A program made the translations under genes and the position numbers. Positions 34,532 to 42,900 of a stretch of DNA of 64,000 nt are shown piece by piece; position 1 is the first letter of the stretch, and each line of letters starts with the position of its first letter. This DNA is from Chryseobacterium indologenes (GTDB lineage Bacteria > Bacteroidota > Bacteroidia > Flavobacteriales > Weeksellaceae): NCBI RefSeq assembly GCF_001295265.1, contig NZ_LJOD01000008.1, positions 146,134 through 210,133 of the forward strand, read 5' to 3'. The notes under the pieces are model-generated. The model worked only from the letters and a program-made list of their open reading frames with translations, ran no database searches and had not been told where the DNA came from.

Positions 34532-36736
34532 TCAATTAGCTACATCGCTTATAAATTTGATTCTCAGCATTCTTACCTCTTCATCTGAAAGTTCATCTCC
34601 GAATTCATCCAGAAGCACCTTCATACTGTCACTTTCAGATTCGTTCATGAATTCCATGAAGCCTTCTACAATATCTTCATCGAAATTGTCTTCTATATAG
34701 TAATCAATATTCAACTTGGTTCCCTGATACACAATACTTTCCATTTCCTTCAGCAATTCATTCATTGAGAGGTTTTTGGCTCTTGCAATATCTTCAAGAT
34801 CAATTTTTTTATCGGTACTCTGAATGATGAATACTTTATGGCTTGATTTGTTGGCCACCTGCTTCAGTACCATATCCTGGGTACGTTCGATGTTATGGTC
34901 TTCTACGTAAGTTTTAATGAAGTCTGCGAATTCTTTACCATATTTTTTGGCTTTTCCTTCGCCTACTCCATAAATTTTGGCAATTTCCTCTACCGTTATC
35001 GGATACTGAACCGTCATATCTTCAAGGCTGGGATCCATAAAGACGGTATAAGGAGGAATTCCGTGTTTTTTAGCTACTTTTTTTCGCAGTTCTTTCAATT
35101 GTCCGAACAAATTCTGATCGAGGCCTCCTCCTGCCTGCATCTGTACCTGATCACTGTCTGCTTTGGTCTGGGTAAGATCGAATTCCCTGTCTTCGGCAAT
35201 TAAAAATGGTTCTTTCAGCTTTCCGCTCAGAATATTTCTGCCTTTCTCAGACATTTTCAAAACCCCGTAGGTTTCGATATCTTTTTGCAGGATCCCCTGA
35301 ACGGTAGCCTGTCTTAAAATAGTTTTCCAGTAATTATCTTTTTCTTCTTTCCCAAATCCGAAATGGGAAGTCTGTTCCAGTTTATAGGACTTTGTAACAG
35401 CTGTTTCTTTCCCTGCGATAACAGAAATCAGATCTTTAGCTTTAAATTTTTCTCCGGTATCTTTAATCAGTTCCAGAACTTTTTTCAGGTCCTCAGCAGC
35501 ATCTTTTAATTTGGGAGGATTGGATGAGTTGTCGCACATCATGGCCCCTTCCCCATTTACGGGATCAAAATTTTCTCCGAAATAATAAAGGATATATTGT
35601 CTGCGGCTCATTGAAGTTTCGGCATATCCTACCACTTCATTTAATAACTGAAGTCCAATTTCTCTTTCTGAAACGGGTTTTTGTGCCAGGAATTTTTCCA
35701 GTTTCTCAATATCCTTAGGGTCATAGAATGCCAGGCAATGGCCTTCTCCGCCGTCTCTTCCAGCTCTTCCTGTTTCCTGGTAATAGCTTTCCAATGATTT
35801 AGGGAAATCATAATGAATGACAAAACGTACATCGGGCTTATCAATTCCCATTCCGAATGCAATGGTTGCCACAATTACGTCTACTTCTTCCATCAGAAAC
35901 TTGTCCTGATTAGCCACCCTTACTTTCTGGTCAAGGCCCGCGTGATAAGGAAGCGCATTAATTCCGTTCACCTGGAGCAGCTGAGCGAATTCTTCAACCT
36001 TTCTTCGGCTGAGACAGTAAACAATTCCTGATTTTCCTTTATTCTGACTGATAAATTTTACGATTTCCTTATCGACATTAACTTTCGGGCATACTTCATA
36101 ATAAAGGTTAGGACGATTGAAGCTTTCTTTAAAAACCAGCGCATTCGTCATGCCCAGCGTTTTCTGAATATCATCCTGAACCTTAGGAGTTGCTGTAGCC
36201 GTTAAGGCAATCACCGGTACGTCAGCAATCTTATCAATAATTTGTTTCAGATTCCGGTATTCCGGCCTGAAATCATGTCCCCATTCTGAAATACAATGCG
36301 CCTCATCAATAGCAAAGAAAGAAATCTTCACATCTTTCAGGAAGTCTAAATAATCATCTTTAATTAATGATTCGGGGGCAACATACAAAAGTTTGGTTTT
36401 TCCGCTTTTAATATCGTCAAAAACCTGTTTGGTCTGTGTCTTATTTAATGATGAATTTAATACGTGGGCAACCCCATCGTCTGACGAAAGGCCGTTTACT
36501 GCATCTACCTGATTCTTCATCAACGCTATTAAAGGCGAAACTACGATTGCCGTGCCTTCGGAAATAAGTGCCGGAAGCTGGTAACATAAAGATTTACCAC
36601 CTCCTGTCGGCATCAAAACAAATATATCTTTCCCATTCAATAGGTTTTCTATAATCTGTTCCTGCTGGCCTTTAAATGTAGAAAACCCAAAATACTTTTT
36701 CAATTCGCCTGATAAATTGGCTTTTTTTGCGCTCAT
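34532..36736 (-). CDS. recQ: ATP-dependent DNA helicase RecQ
   Basis: A 734-residue SF2 3'-5' helicase. Walker A GGGKS at 45-49, DEAHCISEWGHDFRPEY near 143, motif VI YYQETGRAGRDG near 320, then the RQC winged helix (SYKLEQTSHFGFGKEEKDNYWK) and an HRDC domain (LDQNLFGQLKELRKKVAKKHGIPPYTVF, then YGVGEGKAKKYGKEF). A further ~80-residue acidic tail closes the chain. Odd: the RecQ zinc module, normally with four Cys, here reads SRRQYILYYFGENFD ... MMCDNSS with only one Cys in the whole segment, so the zinc site is absent or replaced. It acts in recombination and fork repair. Confidence 0.95.
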   Translation of the reverse strand: MSAKKANLSGELKKYFGFSTFKGQQEQIIENLLNGKDIFVLMPTGGGKSLCYQLPALISEGTAIVVSPLIALMKNQVDAVNGLSSDDGVAHVLNSSLNKTQTKQVFDDIKSGKTKLLYVAPESLIKDDYLDFLKDVKISFFAIDEAHCISEWGHDFRPEYRNLKQIIDKIADVPVIALTATATPKVQDDIQKTLGMTNALVFKESFNRPNLYYEVCPKVNVDKEIVKFISQNKGKSGIVYCLSRRKVEEFAQLLQVNGINALPYHAGLDQKVRVANQDKFLMEEVDVIVATIAFGMGIDKPDVRFVIHYDFPKSLESYYQETGRAGRDGGEGHCLAFYDPKDIEKLEKFLAQKPVSEREIGLQLLNEVVGYAETSMSRRQYILYYFGENFDPVNGEGAMMCDNSSNPPKLKDAAEDLKKVLELIKDTGEKFKAKDLISVIAGKETAVTKSYKLEQTSHFGFGKEEKDNYWKTILRQATVQGILQKDIETYGVLKMSEKGRNILSGKLKEPFLIAEDREFDLTQTKADSDQVQMQAGGGLDQNLFGQLKELRKKVAKKHGIPPYTVFMDPSLEDMTVQYPITVEEIAKIYGVGEGKAKKYGKEFADFIKTYVEDHNIERTQDMVLKQVANKSSHKVFIIQSTDKKIDLEDIARAKNLSMNELLKEMESIVYQGTKLNIDYYIEDNFDEDIVEGFMEFMNESESDSMKVLLDEFGDELSDEEVRMLRIKFISDVAN

Positions 36737-36768
36737 CTAATTTTCTATTGCTAAATTTGCATGTACCT

Positions 36769-36776
36769 CAAAGTTA
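36769..36776 (-). promoter_or_regulatory. -7 box of recQ
   Basis: TAACTTTG on the minus strand, 32 nt before the start codon. Confidence 0.5.
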
Positions 36777-36894
36777 TAAAAATTCTGCTTAAAATAAAAG
36801 CGAACGAATTTATAAAAAATAAAATTTATATTAAATATCCTTTTTAAAATATAACGTTTTTTAAGAGATTTTTTGTATACCACATACTCGTAAA

Positions 36895-37854
36895 ATGGAA
36901 AGAACCGACATTATTTCAATTGCCAGAAGCACTTTAGAGATAGAAATTTCAGAACTTGAAAAATTAAAAAACAGGATTGATGAAGATTTTGCCAGAGCCG
37001 TAGAGATTATTCATTCGGCTAAAGGGAAATTAATTGTTGTAGGAATCGGAAAGTCGGCCCATGTCGGCAACAAGATTGTTGCTACTTTAAATTCTACCGG
37101 AACCCCTTCACAATTCCTTCACGCATCGGAAGCCATCCACGGAGATCTGGGCGTGATCCAGAAGCAGGACGTAGTGTTATGCATTTCCAACTCCGGAAAC
37201 TCCCCGGAAATAGCAAATCTGGTTCCTTATTTAAAGGATTATTCTTCCGCCCTTATCGGGATGACCGGAAATAAAACCAGTAAGCTTGCCGAATTTTCTG
37301 AAATTATTCTGGATACTCACGTAGATGTGGAGGCCTGTCCGAATAAGCTGGCGCCAACCAGCTCCACCACTATCCAGATGGCACTGGGCGATGCACTTGC
37401 CGTGGCTTTAATGGAGCTGAATGATTTCAAAGCAAACGACTTTGCTAAATTCCATCCGGGAGGAAGCCTGGGGAAAAACCTGACTTCAAAAGTAGAACAG
37501 TTTCTTTCTTCGCAGAAGCCACAAGTATCAGAAGATTCGTCTATCAGGGATGTGATTATATCCATCAGCGCTTCAAGCCACGGAATAACAGTGGTTACGG
37601 ATGATGAAAAAATTATCGGCGTAATTACAGACGGCGACCTGAGAAGAATGCTGATGAAAGAGGGAGATATTGCGAAGGTACAGGCTAAAGATATTATGTC
37701 CGGGTATCCGAAAACCATTGAAAAAGATGCTCTTGCCAAAGAAGCAATGAAAATCCTTAAAGAAAACAACATCGGGCAGCTTGTTGTAACGGAAAACGGA
37801 AAGTATTTCGGAATTATCGACCTTCATAAACTTCTTGACGAGGGAATCAATTAA
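36895..37854 (+). CDS. kdsD: KpsF/GutQ-type arabinose-5-phosphate isomerase
   Basis: A 319-residue enzyme with an N-terminal SIS sugar-isomerase domain (KLIVVGIGKSAHVGNKIVATLNSTGTPSQFLHASEAIHGDLGVIQKQDVVLCISNSGNSPEI) and two C-terminal CBS domains (SSIRDVIISISASSHGITVVTDDEKIIGVITDGDLRRML and KDALAKEAMKILKENNIGQLVV). It interconverts ribulose-5-phosphate and arabinose-5-phosphate, the first step to KDO for lipid A core. Complete. The Crp/Fnr gene follows 15 bases later and is probably cotranscribed. Confidence 0.93.
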   Translation: MERTDIISIARSTLEIEISELEKLKNRIDEDFARAVEIIHSAKGKLIVVGIGKSAHVGNKIVATLNSTGTPSQFLHASEAIHGDLGVIQKQDVVLCISNSGNSPEIANLVPYLKDYSSALIGMTGNKTSKLAEFSEIILDTHVDVEACPNKLAPTSSTTIQMALGDALAVALMELNDFKANDFAKFHPGGSLGKNLTSKVEQFLSSQKPQVSEDSSIRDVIISISASSHGITVVTDDEKIIGVITDGDLRRMLMKEGDIAKVQAKDIMSGYPKTIEKDALAKEAMKILKENNIGQLVVTENGKYFGIIDLHKLLDEGIN

Positions 37855-37869
37855 TTGTATCTGTTCTGT

Positions 37870-38433
37870 ATGAGCCAGTTTCTGAAAGCCCATATCTGTG
37901 AAATCATTCATCTGAATGATGATGAGTTTGAAGCGGTACTGCCTTTTTTCACCCAGAAGAAATTCAGGAAAAGACAGTTTCTGATTCAGGAAAACCAGCC
38001 CGTTCATGAAATTTACCTGATAGAAAAAGGGATTCTTAAAAGCAGCACCGTTGACAGCACAGGAAAAGAGCACATTCTTCAGTTTGCAGCTCCCAACTGG
38101 TGGATTTCAGATTTCGCAGCCTTCTTTAAACAGGAAAACGCTTCACTGGCCGTTGACTGTATTGAGAATACGGAAGTGTATTCCATAACTCATGAAAGTT
38201 TAAACAACCTCTGTTCAAAATTTCCGGCTATGGAACATTTTTTCAGGGTGAAGTCTAATTTTGGTTATGTGGCCTTACAGCAAAGGATACTTTCATTGAT
38301 CAGCAAATCTGCCAAAGAGCGATATGAAGATTTTGTGCGGCAGTATCCGGGCTTTACAGAGCATATTCCTAAACAGTTTATTGCGAGTTATCTGGGTGTT
38401 TCAAGAGAGACATTAAGCAGATTATATTCTTAG
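37870..38433 (+). CDS. Crp/Fnr-family regulator (first of three)
   Basis: A 187-residue protein starting at MSQFLKAHICEI; an in-frame TTG directly after the isomerase stop is rejected as the start. It has a cyclic-nucleotide-binding fold (RKRQFLIQENQPVHEIYLIEKGILKSSTVDSTGKEHILQFAAPNWW) and a C-terminal HTH (FIASYLGVSRETLSRLYS). No Fe-S or haem-binding Cys cluster of the Fnr type is visible. Such flavobacterial Crp-like proteins often respond to unknown small molecules. It is the end of the kdsD unit. Confidence 0.9.
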   Translation: MSQFLKAHICEIIHLNDDEFEAVLPFFTQKKFRKRQFLIQENQPVHEIYLIEKGILKSSTVDSTGKEHILQFAAPNWWISDFAAFFKQENASLAVDCIENTEVYSITHESLNNLCSKFPAMEHFFRVKSNFGYVALQQRILSLISKSAKERYEDFVRQYPGFTEHIPKQFIASYLGVSRETLSRLYS

Positions 38434-38641
38434 ATTTATTTGAAACATTACAATTGAATTAAGTTTTAAATTTTGTTAAGGAAAAAATCAAAGATTTTTT
38501 TATAAGCATAATATCTTTAAGGTAAAACCAGACTTAATATCCTAAAAACTTATCCCTCTTAATGGTTTAAAATAATGACGAATAAAGAATATGGTATCGT
38601 TTCAAAGATAAAATTCTCAATTTTAAATAATCTTTATAAAG
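38434..38641. other. intergenic, AT-rich
   Basis: Part of the 323-base gap after the Crp/Fnr gene. A weak AT hairpin (AAAAAATC-AAA-GATTTTTT, near 38485-38501) could end the upstream transcript. Nothing else is recognised. Confidence 0.4.
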
Positions 38642-38668
38642 GTGTGATGAAGATCACACTTTTTTTTT
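38642..38668 (+). terminator. terminator-like hairpin that also matches a CRP-type site
   Basis: GTGTGAT-GAAG-ATCACAC is a perfect 7-bp stem followed by nine T (38660-38668), the layout of an intrinsic terminator. The same bases hold TGTGA-N6-TCACA (38643-38658), the textbook CRP operator core, about 100 bp upstream of the DJ-1/PfpI gene. Both readings are possible. Confidence 0.6.
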
Positions 38669-38756
38669 GATAAAGATCCTTCCTTTCCGGTAGTAAAATG
38701 TGAAACTTTGTACTCATCAAAACGAATACAAAAAATAACATTTAATACCGAATACA

Positions 38757-39443
38757 ATGAAAAAGAAAGCATTAATCGTAGTTACGAGCGTAGAAAAATA
38801 TCCTGAAATGGACAGAGCTACCGGCTTATGGCTGGGAGAAGCCGTTCATTTTTATGAAAAACTGCATGAAAAAGGCTATGAAATAGATTTTGTAAGTCCG
38901 AGAGGAGGTTATACTCCGCTCGATCCTGTTTCGCTTCAGATGTTTGTACAGCCTGCAGACTGGAAATATTATGCTGATGAAACATTCAGAAATAAACTGG
39001 CAGATACCTTAAAGCCTTCTGATGTCAACGCAGAAAATTACAGTGTGATTTATTATTCAGGGGGACACGGTGTAGTCTGGGATTTCCCGGAAAATACGGA
39101 ACTTCAGGAAATTGCCCGCAAAATCTATGAAAACGGAGGGATTATTTCTTCGGTCTGCCACGGAGCTGTGGGTTTATTTAATATTAAACTTTCAGGCGGA
39201 GAGCTTCTCATTAAAGGGAAAACACTTACCGGGTTTTCCAATTCTGAGGAAATTGCCGCGGAACTGGCCGATCATATGCCTTACCTTACTGAAGATGTTT
39301 TGAAAAGCAGAGGCGCCCATTATGTAAAAGCAGATCAGGATTTTGTTTCTTTCGCTGTATCGGACGGACGTTTGGTTACCGGGCAGAATCCACAGTCCGG
39401 AGGGGCTGTTGGAGAAAAAGTCCTGGAAATTCTGGAGAAATAA
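38757..39443 (+). CDS. DJ-1/PfpI-family (type 1 glutamine amidotransferase-like) protein
   Basis: A 228-residue protein of the DJ-1/PfpI/Hsp31 superfamily. The nucleophile-elbow motif SSVCHGAVGLF places Cys134 next to His135, and the acid Glu28 lies in ATGLWLGEAVHFYEKL. The sequence starts KKKALIVVTSVEKYPEMDRATG, as in the chaperone/glyoxalase III subgroup (Hsp31, YajL-like hydrolases). Likely roles are methylglyoxal detoxification or protein repair, in the cytosol. Monocistronic, with a terminator 28 nt past the stop. Confidence 0.9.
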   Translation: MKKKALIVVTSVEKYPEMDRATGLWLGEAVHFYEKLHEKGYEIDFVSPRGGYTPLDPVSLQMFVQPADWKYYADETFRNKLADTLKPSDVNAENYSVIYYSGGHGVVWDFPENTELQEIARKIYENGGIISSVCHGAVGLFNIKLSGGELLIKGKTLTGFSNSEEIAAELADHMPYLTEDVLKSRGAHYVKADQDFVSFAVSDGRLVTGQNPQSGGAVGEKVLEILEK

Positions 39444-39470
39444 AGCCGGTTTACGATCGGAAAACCAAAC

Positions 39471-39508
39471 AAGATCATGTACAGAATATCTGTTCATGAT
39501 CTTTTTTT
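39471..39508 (+). terminator. rho-independent terminator
   Basis: AAGATCATG / CATGATCTT stem with an inner ACAGA/TGT extension, followed by seven T. Confidence 0.8.
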
Positions 39509-39685
39509 ATCCCGAAGATTAACTTAATTTCGGGAATTCTAAAAAACAATCATGATTATATTATATATTCTGATTATTTTCAATTTTAAAAGAAATGAAT
39601 GTCAAGGAAAGAGGATACGACTTTAGTTTGTACAGGCCACGGTAATTTTAAACTTCAAACATCAGGCTTTTCATCAAATATTTCA

Positions 39686-39693
39686 TAAATTTG
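39686..39693 (+). promoter_or_regulatory. -7 box of tatC
   Basis: TAAATTTG, 21 nt before the GTG start at 39715. Confidence 0.5.
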
Positions 39694-39714
39694 TGCCTTT
39701 AAAAAATATATTCA

Positions 39715-40542
39715 GTGAGTGAAGGTAAAGACATGTCCTTTCTTGGGCATATTGGAGAATTAAGAGGACATCTTATCCGCTCGATTATTGCGATTATCAT
39801 TGCGGCTTTTGCTGTCGGCTTCAATATCAACTGGATCATGGACCATATTTTTTTCGGGCCCACAAGAAATGATTTTCCTACGTTCAAGCTGGTGAACCAT
39901 TTTTCCAGAATGATCTTAGGGGAAGACAGTATTCATCTTCCGAAGGATTTCCCGGTTCGTGTACAGAGACTTTACCAGCAGTTTAATGTGATGATGGCCG
40001 TTTCTATTTTCGGCGGAATGGTGGCCGCATTTCCTTATATTGTATGGGAATTGTGGCGTTTTATCAGTCCGGCACTTCATCCTAAAGAAAGAAAGAATTC
40101 CATTTATATCATCAATGCGGTTTGGATTCTGTTTATGACAGGTGTATTATGCGGTTATTTCTTAATTCTTCCGTTTGCTGTCAACTTCGGGGTTATTTTC
40201 AAGATTTCGGATATTATTGTTCCGTTATATGATCTGAGTGATTATACTACGCTATTCCTCCAGGTTGTTTTAGGAATGGGTGTTATATTCCTATTTCCTA
40301 TCCTGATTTACTTCCTGACCAGCATAGGTATCCTAACTCCGATGTTCATGAAAACCTACCGTCGTCATGCTATCATTCTAATCATGGTGGTTGCCGCAAT
40401 CATCACTCCTGCCGACGTTTTAAGTATGCTGATGGCTGCTTTCCCGCTACTGATCCTTTATGAATTCAGCATTATGATGTGTAATATCACTTACAAAAGG
40501 ATTCAGAAAGCTAACGGGAATCTTCCGGCAGTGCAGAAATAG
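39715..40542 (+). CDS. tatC: twin-arginine translocase subunit TatC
   Basis: A 275-residue inner-membrane protein with six helices; core receptor of the Tat system, which exports folded proteins with RR signal peptides. Start GTG 39715 gives MSEGKDMSFLGHIGELRGHLIRSI, the typical N-terminus. The family segments MVAAFPYIVWELWRFISPALHPKER (near residue 105) and PILIYFLTSIGILTP (near 200) are present. No tatA/B gene is adjacent. Confidence 0.95.
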   Translation: MSEGKDMSFLGHIGELRGHLIRSIIAIIIAAFAVGFNINWIMDHIFFGPTRNDFPTFKLVNHFSRMILGEDSIHLPKDFPVRVQRLYQQFNVMMAVSIFGGMVAAFPYIVWELWRFISPALHPKERKNSIYIINAVWILFMTGVLCGYFLILPFAVNFGVIFKISDIIVPLYDLSDYTTLFLQVVLGMGVIFLFPILIYFLTSIGILTPMFMKTYRRHAIILIMVVAAIITPADVLSMLMAAFPLLILYEFSIMMCNITYKRIQKANGNLPAVQK

Positions 40543-40557
40543 CTTCCTGAACCTTTT

Positions 40558-41640
40558 TTAAAGAATCTCTCTCATTCCGTAATAGTCGATCGCTTTCTGC
40601 TTCATGGGATGGGTGCTCCATTCTTCCCATTCACAGGTTTTCGGATCATAGCCGCATTTTAACGGTGCTGAGTATTGATCTTCCGGATTTTCTATGTAAG
40701 CTCTGCAGTCGATACAGACGTGACGGAATTCACAATCTTTACATTTGGTAATCTGGTTTTTTGTGATCTTCCAGTATTTTTTAAATCCTGTTTGGCTGAT
40801 TGCTTCCTGTAAAGAGGTATCTCTGATATTTCCGAAGTTTTCTTTCATTGCAGGGCAGTTTCTGATATTGCCTTCAGCATCAATGGAGAGTTTACGATTC
40901 AGACAGGTATTGTGATTGAGAGATTCTGTATATGCAGGAATATTAACATTGAATAATTTCGGGCTCATAAGACCGCAATATAAAGGACTGCTGATTTTTT
41001 CTGTAACCTTCACAATCATTCCTCCGTTTTCGTTTTGCAGCACTTGGGCATCATCTGCATTGGTTATGATTAAGGTACTGATTTTTTTATGCGTGTTCAC
41101 CAGACTGACTATTGTATCACAGAACTGTATTTCCCCTTTATTTTCAGGCAGTATCACTTCTATTGACTTAATCTGTGTTGACTTTATTTTTTCAAGTAAA
41201 AGCTTCAGCTGAAGGGTAGATACTTCATTAAAGAACCTGAACTGAAGATGATTACAGCAGAGTTTTTCCAACTGGGCAAGAAAAGCATCATTGAAATAAT
41301 CAAAGTCTGAGTAAGTATCCAGAACTGCATGGGAAATATGGGCTGGAAAGAGCCATTCTTCAGGCATTTTAGGAAAGCGGCTAATTTCTTTTGAAGTACA
41401 GAAAAAGCATAATTCATGTTCCACAAGAAATCCAATATAATCATCCAGAACTTTTTGGGATTCCGGGTTTAATTTTTTCCTGACATTATTGATGTTAAAG
41501 CAGTCTTTTTTATTGAATAATTCAGCTAAAGACAACGGAATAAGATGAATTTCACCCCGCTGAAGATCACATATCGATGCTCTTGATGCCCCTTTCACCA
41601 AAGCACAATTGCTGTACAGTTTTAACCATTCAGATTCCAT
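40558..41640 (-). CDS. gwsS: grasp-with-spasm SPASM-domain peptide maturase
   Basis: A 360-residue protein of the 'grasp-with-spasm' family, thought to help modify the precursor encoded upstream. The C-terminal SPASM-type cysteines are clear: CLNRKLSIDAEGNIRNC near residue 245, CKDCEFRHVCIDC near 300, and KCGYDPKTCEW near 328. A middle region (LLLEKIKSTQIKSIEVILPENKG) resembles the barrel of a radical SAM protein, but there is no CxxxCxxC cluster motif before it, so SAM chemistry is unlikely. The start overlaps the preceding 78-residue gene by 19 bases. Convergent with tatC, 15 bases apart. Confidence 0.88.
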   Translation of the reverse strand: MESEWLKLYSNCALVKGASRASICDLQRGEIHLIPLSLAELFNKKDCFNINNVRKKLNPESQKVLDDYIGFLVEHELCFFCTSKEISRFPKMPEEWLFPAHISHAVLDTYSDFDYFNDAFLAQLEKLCCNHLQFRFFNEVSTLQLKLLLEKIKSTQIKSIEVILPENKGEIQFCDTIVSLVNTHKKISTLIITNADDAQVLQNENGGMIVKVTEKISSPLYCGLMSPKLFNVNIPAYTESLNHNTCLNRKLSIDAEGNIRNCPAMKENFGNIRDTSLQEAISQTGFKKYWKITKNQITKCKDCEFRHVCIDCRAYIENPEDQYSAPLKCGYDPKTCEWEEWSTHPMKQKAIDYYGMREIL

Positions 41641-41858
41641 ATCACAAGTTTTGAATAAGGTTTATAGAAAGGAATTCCTCTTTCCAGTCTGGCATCATAT
41701 CTACCGAGTACTTCTAAGAAGTGATCCTGAACATCACTTGTGTGTTTTTTCTGCAATATCCAGACATCCCAGAAAGCGGAATTCAATGGCAGATGGTTTT
41801 TGTTTTCCCGGGTCCAGTTTATAAAATCTCTCCGGACCTGATCTGTTTTTTCATTCAT
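41622..41858 (-). CDS. 78-residue protein inside the gws operon, unknown
   Basis: A 78-residue soluble protein (MNEKTDQVRRDFINWTRENK ... LERGIPFYKPYSKLVIWNLNG), rich in Trp, Tyr and charged residues. Its start is 2 bases after the gwsG stop, and its stop lies inside the gwsS start region (19-base overlap). That geometry is typical of a translated gene in a coupled operon. It has no Cys and no membrane helix. The size is close to PqqD-type leader-binding modules, but the sequence does not look like one. No family recognised. Confidence 0.7.
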   Translation of the reverse strand: MNEKTDQVRRDFINWTRENKNHLPLNSAFWDVWILQKKHTSDVQDHFLEVLGRYDARLERGIPFYKPYSKLVIWNLNG

Positions 41859-41860
41859 TA

Positions 41861-42847
41861 TTATTGGTTTAAAAATCGGGCAATACTTCGTTCAATATCA
41901 TAATTACAGTTATCTGAAAGCCATTGAAACTGTCCTACAGGATTGGCTTCCAGAAAAACATATTCTTTATGAACGGTATAAATCATATCTATGGAAGCAC
42001 AATTCAAATCCAGACATTTCATCAGCTTTATTAATTTTCGGGTTTCTTTCAGAGGCAGCCGGTAAGGGATACAACGATTCGGGCGTTCTGCATCATAATT
42101 TCTGAAATCTACTTTGGTCCTTTCATTAGCCTGGGAGAAAATAGCCATAGGATACAGCTTGCCATCAAGGTAAAAAATGCGCAGTTCATATTCTTTTTCA
42201 ATATACTTCTGCAAAAAAATATATCCTTGTGATATATTGCTTCGGATTTCCTTTAACTGCTGAATATGGGACTCTGTAACAATAGTGGGAGGAATTCTTA
42301 CGACAACATCAAAATCTTCATTCCAGTTAACTTTTATATCGTCAAGCATCACATCTTTAACAATGATCTTTTCATGAGACCTGTAAAAGTTTTCTATGGC
42401 TGATATATTGGAGGAAACCAGTGTTTCAGGAATGAGAAGTCCCGCTTCTTTTGCTTTATGAAGGGCTTTTAATTTATTGATATTATTATCGCTTCTTTTA
42501 TTTAACCGTTTTTTGAACAGCTTATCATACCAATCAATATACGCTTCATGAATAACTTTTTCTTCAAAATTATATTTATCATAAACGTTTAAGAATATAT
42601 TTCTGAATGATTGCCTATCATATTGATCCAGTACAGATCCCGGATGATAACCATGATCTTTTAAGTACCCCCGCCTATACCAATAGGCGTCGTTGCCGGC
42701 AGGATCTGCATGGTTGGAAATCAACATACTTTCTACTTCAAGATCTTCACTTCTGACGCAGGCGGCGGATGGATATTCAAAATAGATCCAGTCCAGAACA
42801 TCATTGGTGGAATAATCCTGCTGAATGGAGTTAATTCTTATATTCAT
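41861..42847 (-). CDS. gwsG: grasp-with-spasm ATP-grasp peptide ligase
   Basis: A 328-residue ATP-grasp ligase related to the microviridin ligases MdnB/MdnC, which join side-chain carboxylates of Asp/Glu to Ser/Thr or Lys in a RiPP core. Visible features are the nucleotide-binding lysine region IVKDVMLDDIKVNWNEDFDVVVRIPP near 155, YIFLQKYIEKEYELRIFYLDGKLYPMAIFSQ near 210, and the Mg-binding end VFLEANPVGQFQWLSDNC near 295, the classic [FL]E.NP.GQ.W motif. It follows the precursor gene by 53 bases with a hairpin between them. Confidence 0.92.
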   Translation of the reverse strand: MNIRINSIQQDYSTNDVLDWIYFEYPSAACVRSEDLEVESMLISNHADPAGNDAYWYRRGYLKDHGYHPGSVLDQYDRQSFRNIFLNVYDKYNFEEKVIHEAYIDWYDKLFKKRLNKRSDNNINKLKALHKAKEAGLLIPETLVSSNISAIENFYRSHEKIIVKDVMLDDIKVNWNEDFDVVVRIPPTIVTESHIQQLKEIRSNISQGYIFLQKYIEKEYELRIFYLDGKLYPMAIFSQANERTKVDFRNYDAERPNRCIPYRLPLKETRKLIKLMKCLDLNCASIDMIYTVHKEYVFLEANPVGQFQWLSDNCNYDIERSIARFLNQ

Positions 42848-42868
42848 ATTCCCTGAATAAATAGAACA

Positions 42869-42892
42869 TGTTCCGCCCTGTCAGACGGAACA
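42869..42892 (-). other. intercistronic hairpin between gwsA and gwsG
   Basis: TGTTCCG / CGGAACA, a perfect 7-bp stem with a 10-nt loop. The stretch after it is only moderately U-rich, so read-through is expected. A partial terminator or RNA-stabilising stem would raise precursor over enzyme. Confidence 0.55.
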
Positions 42893-42900
42893 ATTCTTTA

